From NCBI RefSeq assembly GCF_003674095.1, contig NZ_RDBF01000001.1, positions 1-64,000 of the forward strand: DNA of 64,000 bases. The letters are read 5' to 3'. This document shows positions 59,868 through 64,000 of the stretch, piece after piece. How positions within the stretch are numbered: position 1 is the first letter of the stretch; each line of letters opens with the position of its first letter. The position numbers and the translations under genes are program-made. The DNA is from Aeromicrobium phragmitis. Its GTDB lineage: Bacteria > Actinomycetota > Actinomycetes > Propionibacteriales > Nocardioidaceae. A model generated the notes under the pieces. It was not told the DNA's origin. It saw only the letters and a program-made list of their open reading frames with translations, and did no database searches.

Positions 59868-61018
59868 GCCGTCCTCTCGAACAGGTGGATCGTGCAGGCG
59901 CCGTGATCCAGGCCGGCGATCCCGCCGCCGGTGACGTGGGTCAGCGCACGCTGCGCGTCGCCCACCTGCCGGGCGCCCGCGCGGTCGGTGAGGTGCCACA
60001 GCACCTCGACGACCTGGGCGACCCCGCTCGCGCCCACGGGATGCCCCTTCGACAGCAGACCGCCGGACGGGTTCACCACGACGTCGCCGCCGTAGGTGGT
60101 GCGGCCGTCGCGCAGCAGGCCGACCGACTCCCCGGGTTCGCACAACCCCAGGGCCTCGTAGTAGACGAGCTCGGCGATCGTGAACGCGTCGTGCAACTCG
60201 ACGACGTCGAGGTCCTCGGGACCGAAGCCCGCCGCCTCGTAGGCGTCGCGCGCCGAGTGGTACGAGATCTCCGGTCGCAGCATGTCCCGGAAGCCGGCCT
60301 CGAACTGACCGGAGTGCAGCACCGACGCCGCAGCGCGCATGCCCTGGGCACCGCGCCGCTTGCGCTCACGCTCGGACATCAGCACGACCGCTGCCGCACC
60401 GTCACCCGTGGGGCAGCACTGCATGAGCGTCAACGGGTCGGCGATCGGCCGCGAGTCGAGCACCTGCTCGACCGTCACCTCGGACTGGAACTGCGCGTAC
60501 GGATTGGCCGCGCCGTGCCGGCGCGCTTTGACGCTGACCGCCGCCAAGTCCTCGACCTTCGCATCGCGCTCGTGCAGAAACCGTCGTGCCCGCATCGCGT
60601 ACACGGCCGGCATCACGATGCCGTTCTGAACCTCGGGGTCCTCCTGCACGAGCGGAAGCGTGCCGCCGCCGAACTGGGTCAGCTTGTCGACGCCGATCAC
60701 CAGCGCGATGTCGCAGTGGCCGTCCTCGATGGCGCGAACCGCCAGATGGACGGCGGTCGCCCCACCGGAGCAGGCGTTGTCGACGTTGGTGACCGGCACG
60801 TCGCCGATGCCCAGCTCCTTGACGATCCGCTGGCCGGTCAGCATGCCGCCGAAGGCATGGCCGCAGAACACCGCTCCGACGTCGTCCTTCGTGATCCCGG
60901 CGTCGCGCAGAGCGCCGAGCGCGGCCGGAGCGGCGAGCCCGGAGTACGACGACTCGCGGTGCTTGCCCATCTTGATCATGGCCCCGCCGATCACCGAGGC
61001 TGCGGTCTCCTGAATCAC
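59864..61018 (-). CDS. Thiolase family protein (SCP-x/lipid-transfer type)
   Basis: 384 residues from the GTG at 61018 (GTGA overlap with the DUF35 stop). The active-site Cys is in NVDNACSGGATAVHLAVRA near residue 80, the second motif is VVELHDAFTIAELVYYEALG near 260, and GHPVGASGVAQVVEVLW lies near 325 with the catalytic His. The HDAF form and absence of the C-terminal CxG of classic thiolases put it in the SCP-x group. Such proteins with a DUF35 partner act as retro-thiolases or as retro-aldolases in steroid side-chain degradation. It overlaps the CoA-transferase gene by four bases. Confidence 0.86.
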   Translation of the reverse strand: MIQETAASVIGGAMIKMGKHRESSYSGLAAPAALGALRDAGITKDDVGAVFCGHAFGGMLTGQRIVKELGIGDVPVTNVDNACSGGATAVHLAVRAIEDGHCDIALVIGVDKLTQFGGGTLPLVQEDPEVQNGIVMPAVYAMRARRFLHERDAKVEDLAAVSVKARRHGAANPYAQFQSEVTVEQVLDSRPIADPLTLMQCCPTGDGAAAVVLMSERERKRRGAQGMRAAASVLHSGQFEAGFRDMLRPEISYHSARDAYEAAGFGPEDLDVVELHDAFTIAELVYYEALGLCEPGESVGLLRDGRTTYGGDVVVNPSGGLLSKGHPVGASGVAQVVEVLWHLTDRAGARQVGDAQRALTHVTGGGIAGLDHGACTIHLFERTA

Positions 61019-61419
61019 GCGGTGGCTCCTTCCACGGGCACGAATCCCCAGCCGGTGGGGCTCTGGTCGCTGCTGACGAGGCGCACCGGCAGATCGCAAC
61101 GGAGCTGCTCCTGCGGGGCCAGCACCTGCGCGAGCAGGCGCAGACCGTCGCTCAGGTCGATGTAGCCGAGGGTGTACGGCGTCGGGAACGTCGGGGAGAT
61201 GTGGACGGTCGTCCAGGTGTAGAGGCTTCCCTCGCCCGGCAGCTCCGCCTCCTCGATCGTGGTGTTGTTGCAGCTCGGGCAGATGTACGCGCGCGGGAAA
61301 CTGCCGGCCCCGCACGACTGACAACGTCCGCCGCGCAGGCCGCCGGTCTCGGTCACGACGGGTCGGTCGTCGCCGGCGGTGTCGGCCACCGGCAGCAGGA
61401 CTGACTCCTGGTCGGTCAT
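61015..61419 (-). CDS. Zn-ribbon OB-fold protein (DUF35)
   Basis: 134 residues from the ATG at 61419; AAGGA lies eight bases upstream. The rubredoxin-like zinc ribbon is C-x2-C in GGRCQSCGAG and C-x2-C in AYICPSCNN, followed by the OB-fold part (LYTWTTVHISPTFPTPYTLGYIDL). Such proteins bind acyl-CoA and form a complex with SCP-x-like thiolases. It is directly upstream of the thiolase, with overlapping start and stop (GTGA), supporting one complex. Confidence 0.9.
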   Translation of the reverse strand: MTDQESVLLPVADTAGDDRPVVTETGGLRGGRCQSCGAGSFPRAYICPSCNNTTIEEAELPGEGSLYTWTTVHISPTFPTPYTLGYIDLSDGLRLLAQVLAPQEQLRCDLPVRLVSSDQSPTGWGFVPVEGATA

Positions 61420-61432
61420 CACTACGTTCCTT

Positions 61433-62161
61433 TCATTCTTCATAAGTCGTCCAGAACGACGCGAGCGCCTCGGCCACCTCGCGCGGTTGCTCGACGAAGG
61501 GCGTGTGCCCGGAGTTGCTGAACACGAGGGGCGGTGGACACCCGACCTCGTCGCTGATCCGCTGCATGTCCGCGGGCGACTTCGCGCGGTCGAGTCCTCC
61601 GGCGAGGAGCAGCAACGGTGCGGTGACCGCCCGCACGTCCTCCCAGAGGCTGCGCCGCGCGAAGACCAGCTCCGCGGCATCCGCGACGGCCGGGTCGAGT
61701 CGCGCGAAGTGCTCCCGCCAGCGCCGGTACCGGTCGCCGCCCGGCTCGAGAAACGCGGCGCCGAACATCGTGCGGGTGATGAGATCGACCCGCGCGGCAG
61801 GGCCCGGGTCGCGCAGTTCAGCCACCAACGCGGCGAAGACCTCCGGACGCTGCTCGGCATCGGCGGTCGCCGCCGAGAGCGTGCAGGTCCGAACCCGTTC
61901 TCCCAATCGCGCGGCCGCCACCATGGCGACGTACGCCCCCATGGACGAGCCCACCAGATGGACGGGCCCCTCGAGGTCCTCCACCAGCGCGCAGACGTCG
62001 TCGGCGAGGGTGTCCACGCCGACGGCCGCCTCGTCGCGTCGGGATCCCTGGCCGCGATGGTCGGGAGCGATGATCGGCCGACCGGTCAGCGCGGCGACGT
62101 CATCGAACATCGACCCGTCGAAGAACAACGAGTGAAGCGCGATCACGGGGTAGCGAGGCAC
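61433..62161 (-). CDS. Alpha/beta hydrolase
   Basis: 242 residues. VIALHSLFFDGSMFD (oxyanion loop), IIAPDHRGQG, the nucleophile VGSSMGAYVAMVAAAR near residue 73, LAGGLDRAKSP for the Asp and FSNSGHTPFVEQP for the His, near residue 222, form a complete alpha/beta hydrolase triad. It belongs to the general esterase/lactonase/meta-cleavage hydrolase group. It is the second hydrolase of the operon, 18 bases after the dehydroquinase homologue and 13 bases before DUF35. The substrate is unknown. Confidence 0.82.
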   Translation of the reverse strand: MPRYPVIALHSLFFDGSMFDDVAALTGRPIIAPDHRGQGSRRDEAAVGVDTLADDVCALVEDLEGPVHLVGSSMGAYVAMVAAARLGERVRTCTLSAATADAEQRPEVFAALVAELRDPGPAARVDLITRTMFGAAFLEPGGDRYRRWREHFARLDPAVADAAELVFARRSLWEDVRAVTAPLLLLAGGLDRAKSPADMQRISDEVGCPPPLVFSNSGHTPFVEQPREVAEALASFWTTYEE

Positions 62162-62179
62162 GATGCGAGTCCTGTCGGA

Positions 62180-62701
62180 TCAGGCGTTCGGCGCCAGGAA
62201 TCCCTGGTCGTCCAGCGCGTGCACGAGCGCCGTCAGGGCACCCACATAGCTGTACTGGCGCAGGCCCATGCACATACCCGTCGCCGTGTGCGTGAAGCTC
62301 GAGGAGATGCTCCCGCCCCCGAGGCCCCGCGACGACCCGGCTGCCGCCTGGATATTGGAGAAATGCACCTCGACCGTCGGAAGCCCGGTGTCCTCCAGCG
62401 CGTGGCGCACGCCTTCGCCCTTCGTGGTCAGGCCCGCCGGGTTGATGATGTACGCATCGACGCGGTCGGCCGACTCGTGGATGTACTCGAGGATGTAGCC
62501 CTCGTGGTTCGAATCGAAGGTCTCGATCTCCACGCCGAGCGCCTCGCCGTACTCGACGACGTAGCGCTGCAGGTCGGCCAACGAGTTGATCTCGCCGTAC
62601 ACCTGCTTGCTGCGGCGCCCGAGGCTCGACATGTTCGGGCCGTCGATGAGTGCGATGCGGTGCCGGCGGTCTCCGCGGCGTTCCACCGTTCGTGACGTCA
62701 T
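62180..62701 (-). CDS. Divergent type II 3-dehydroquinate dehydratase homologue
   Basis: 173 residues, close to the size of AroQ. The AroQ frame is recognisable: IALIDGPNMSSLGRR, QVYGEI with the catalytic-loop Arg and Tyr, FDSNHEGYILEYIHES, INPAGLTT with the Asn, and VEVHFSN with the His near residue 130. The His of GLTHTS (His81 in M. tuberculosis AroQ) is Thr here. The following region lacks the EEFRxHSY segment (Arg112) and is instead a Gly/Ser-rich stretch (AAAGSSRGLGGGSISSS). It is therefore a paralogue with changed chemistry, recruited in a catabolic operon, 19 bases after the SDR gene. Not the biosynthetic enzyme. Confidence 0.75.
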   Translation of the reverse strand: MTSRTVERRGDRRHRIALIDGPNMSSLGRRSKQVYGEINSLADLQRYVVEYGEALGVEIETFDSNHEGYILEYIHESADRVDAYIINPAGLTTKGEGVRHALEDTGLPTVEVHFSNIQAAAGSSRGLGGGSISSSFTHTATGMCMGLRQYSYVGALTALVHALDDQGFLAPNA

Positions 62702-62719
62702 GGAATGGTCCTTTCGTTC

Positions 62720-63481
62720 TCAGGTGTAGCGAAGGCCGGCATCGACGAGCAGCGACTGCCCGGTGATGTAGCCGGCCTCGTTCGAGGCGAAGAAGCGCAC
62801 GGCTGCGACGACGTCCTCCGGCGTGCCCTTCCGCTTGATCGCGTGGCCCGCGATGATCGAGTCCCACTGGTCCTCGGTGATGGTGTCGCGCGGCACCTCG
62901 GTGACGATGCCGTGCGGGCTCACCACGTTGGCCGTCACGTCGAAGGAGCCCAGCTCGGTGGCGAGCGACTTGTTGAACGCCTGCACGGCGCCCTTCGAGG
63001 CCACGTAGTGGGCGTAGTTCGCGCGGCCGGTCACGACGACGCTCGACGAGATGTTGATGATGCGGCCGAAACGCTGCTCCTTCATGTGCGGCGCGACGGC
63101 CTGGCAGCACAGGAAGACGCCCCTCGCGTTGACCGCGAAGATGGTGTCCCACTCCTCCACCGTGAGTTCCTCGAACGGCTTCATCGTGAGGGACGAGAAC
63201 ATGGCCGCGTTGTTCACCAGCACGTGCACCGTGCCGAACTCCTCGACCGTGCGCTGCACCATCGCCTCGACCCCGGCCTTGTCGCTGACGTCGGCCGCGA
63301 CGCCGAGCGCCTCGCTGCCGGCGGCCCGGATCTCCTCGGCGGCCTGCTCCGCGGCGGCGGCGTTGATGTCGGCCACGACGACACGGTCGCCCTGCTCGGC
63401 GAACGCATGCGCGAACTTGCGTCCGATGCCCTGGCCCGCCCCGGTGATCAGCACGACCCTGCTCGTTGGTTCCACTCTCAC
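62720..63481 (-). CDS. Short-chain dehydrogenase/reductase
   Basis: 253 residues. The nucleotide motif is LITGAGQGIGRKFAHAF, then VADIN, NNAAMFSSL, the catalytic Ser in IINISSSVVVTG, the Tyr-Lys pair in YAHYVASKGAVQAF near residue 155, and VVSPHGIVTE. It is a classical 250-residue SDR, with Asp after the second strand favouring NAD(H). It probably oxidises a hydroxy acyl-CoA or alcohol intermediate. It lies 18 bases upstream of the dehydroquinase homologue and 19 bases after the other SDR gene. Confidence 0.88.
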   Translation of the reverse strand: MRVEPTSRVVLITGAGQGIGRKFAHAFAEQGDRVVVADINAAAAEQAAEEIRAAGSEALGVAADVSDKAGVEAMVQRTVEEFGTVHVLVNNAAMFSSLTMKPFEELTVEEWDTIFAVNARGVFLCCQAVAPHMKEQRFGRIINISSSVVVTGRANYAHYVASKGAVQAFNKSLATELGSFDVTANVVSPHGIVTEVPRDTITEDQWDSIIAGHAIKRKGTPEDVVAAVRFFASNEAGYITGQSLLVDAGLRYT

Positions 63482-63500
63482 ATTCCCTTTCGTTGTCGAC

Positions 63501-64000
63501 TCAGGCTCGAGTCAGATGAAGTGCGGCGATCCCACCGTCGACGGTGACGACGGTTCCGATGCTCGATCGCATCGCGGGATGGGCCAGATAGAGGGCCGCC
63601 AGCGCGACCTCGCGGGGGCGCACCATGCGGCCGGTCGGCTGACGTTCGTCGAACTCGCGACGCCGCTGCTCGGGATCGTCCGCACGGGAGGCCAGCTCGG
63701 CCATGAAGGGCGTGTCGACCGTTCCCGGGTTCACCGCGTTGACGCAGATGTCCTCGGCCACGAGGTCCGCGGCCATGGACCGGGTCATCGACTCGATGGC
63801 CCCCTTGGTCGCGGAGTACAGCGCACGTTCGCGGAATCCCGAAGCCGCCGTACACGACGACATGTTGACGATCGCCGCGGCCTCGGAACGGCGGAGCAGG
63901 GGCAACGCAGCGCGCGTGGCCCTGACGTAGCCGAGCACGTTGAGGTCCCACAGGGCATGCCACTGGTCTTCGCTCCCGTCCTCGACCCCGCCCACGAAGC
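63501..64000 (-). CDS. Short-chain dehydrogenase/reductase, N-terminal part beyond the window
   Basis: The reverse strand encodes about 166 residues of an SDR ending at a stop at 63501 and open to the right edge. Visible parts are WDLNVLGYVRATRAALPLL, the catalytic Ser in IVNMSSCTAASG, Tyr-Lys in ALYSATKGAIESMTRSMA, CVNAVNPGTVDTPFM and the ending GTVVTVDGGIAALH. The first about 85 residues with the NAD(P) motif are missing. It precedes the second SDR in the same operon, 19 bases between stop and start. Confidence 0.87.
   Translation of the reverse strand, partial: FVGGVEDGSEDQWHALWDLNVLGYVRATRAALPLLRRSEAAAIVNMSSCTAASGFRERALYSATKGAIESMTRSMAADLVAEDICVNAVNPGTVDTPFMAELASRADDPEQRRREFDERQPTGRMVRPREVALAALYLAHPAMRSSIGTVVTVDGGIAALHLTRA

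Noticed and set aside
62180-62701. Biosynthetic AroQ of the shikimate pathway
   Set aside because: Key His and the EEFRxHSY segment are missing and the operon is catabolic; other aro genes are absent.

Overview
The window is a 64 kb piece of a high-GC chromosome from an actinobacterium. Evidence: strong GC bias with many GTG starts, a DUF222/13E12-type HNH nuclease fragment at the left edge, sortase-type and lipobox surface proteins, DrrAB and GntR/FCD families, and palindromic intergenic repeats of a kind I recall from Nocardioides, Aeromicrobium and Gordonia genomes. I cannot name the genus. No rRNA, tRNA, CRISPR array, integrase or transposase was recognised.

Region 1 (1-2.2 kb): truncated HNH nuclease gene, a cluster of inverted repeats, a sortase-anchored surface protein and a CPBP-family membrane protease. 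Region 2 (2.3-18.2 kb): a Wzx/Wzy-type surface polysaccharide locus. WbpA/WbpD/WbpE/WbpB homologues should make a UDP-2,3-diacetamido-2,3-dideoxy uronic acid. A PglF/EpsC-type dehydratase, an EpsN/PglE-type aminotransferase and a left-handed beta-helix acyltransferase should make a 2,4-diamino-trideoxy sugar that the PglC-type transferase could put on the lipid carrier. Two glycosyltransferases, a flippase, a polymerase, a FemAB-like protein and a PLP-fold protein complete the locus. Its centre (about 6.5-14.7 kb) is visibly AT-richer than the flanks, as expected for a transferred, variable serotype-like block.

Region 3 (18.9-33.4 kb): an RpiR regulator and two divergent operons. One encodes a class III aminotransferase, a GMC oxidoreductase, an MftD-like flavoprotein and a complete Liv-type ABC importer. 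The other encodes a glutamine-synthetase-like ligase, a FluG-type amidohydrolase, an M20D amidohydrolase and an ornithine-cyclodeaminase-family protein. Together they look like an uptake and degradation pathway for an amine or amide that is gamma-glutamylated. This is the most promising candidate for an undescribed system. Region 4 (33.4-38.3 kb): a TetR regulator with a perfect palindromic operator in front of DUF1905 and hydrolase genes, a quinone-oxidoreductase-like enzyme, and a membrane-anchored protein with two tandem class-A-beta-lactamase-like domains.

Region 5 (38.5-48.0 kb): a TRAP transporter, nitrilase-family hydrolase and HpcH/HpaI aldolase operon divergent from a GntR/FCD regulator, then RidA, an ohr gene broken by an internal stop codon, and a 1035-residue STAND-type regulator. 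Region 6 (48.0-57.0 kb): a second repeat cluster, a DrrAB-type ABC exporter, and a DeoR-controlled operon of FGGY kinase, GlpA-like dehydrogenase, a second FAD oxidoreductase and an APC permease. Region 7 (57.1-64.0 kb): a tightly overlapped CoA-dependent catabolic operon (two SDRs, a divergent type II dehydroquinase homologue, two alpha/beta hydrolases, a DUF35-thiolase pair, a class III CoA transferase) followed by a HAD phosphatase. It runs off the right edge.
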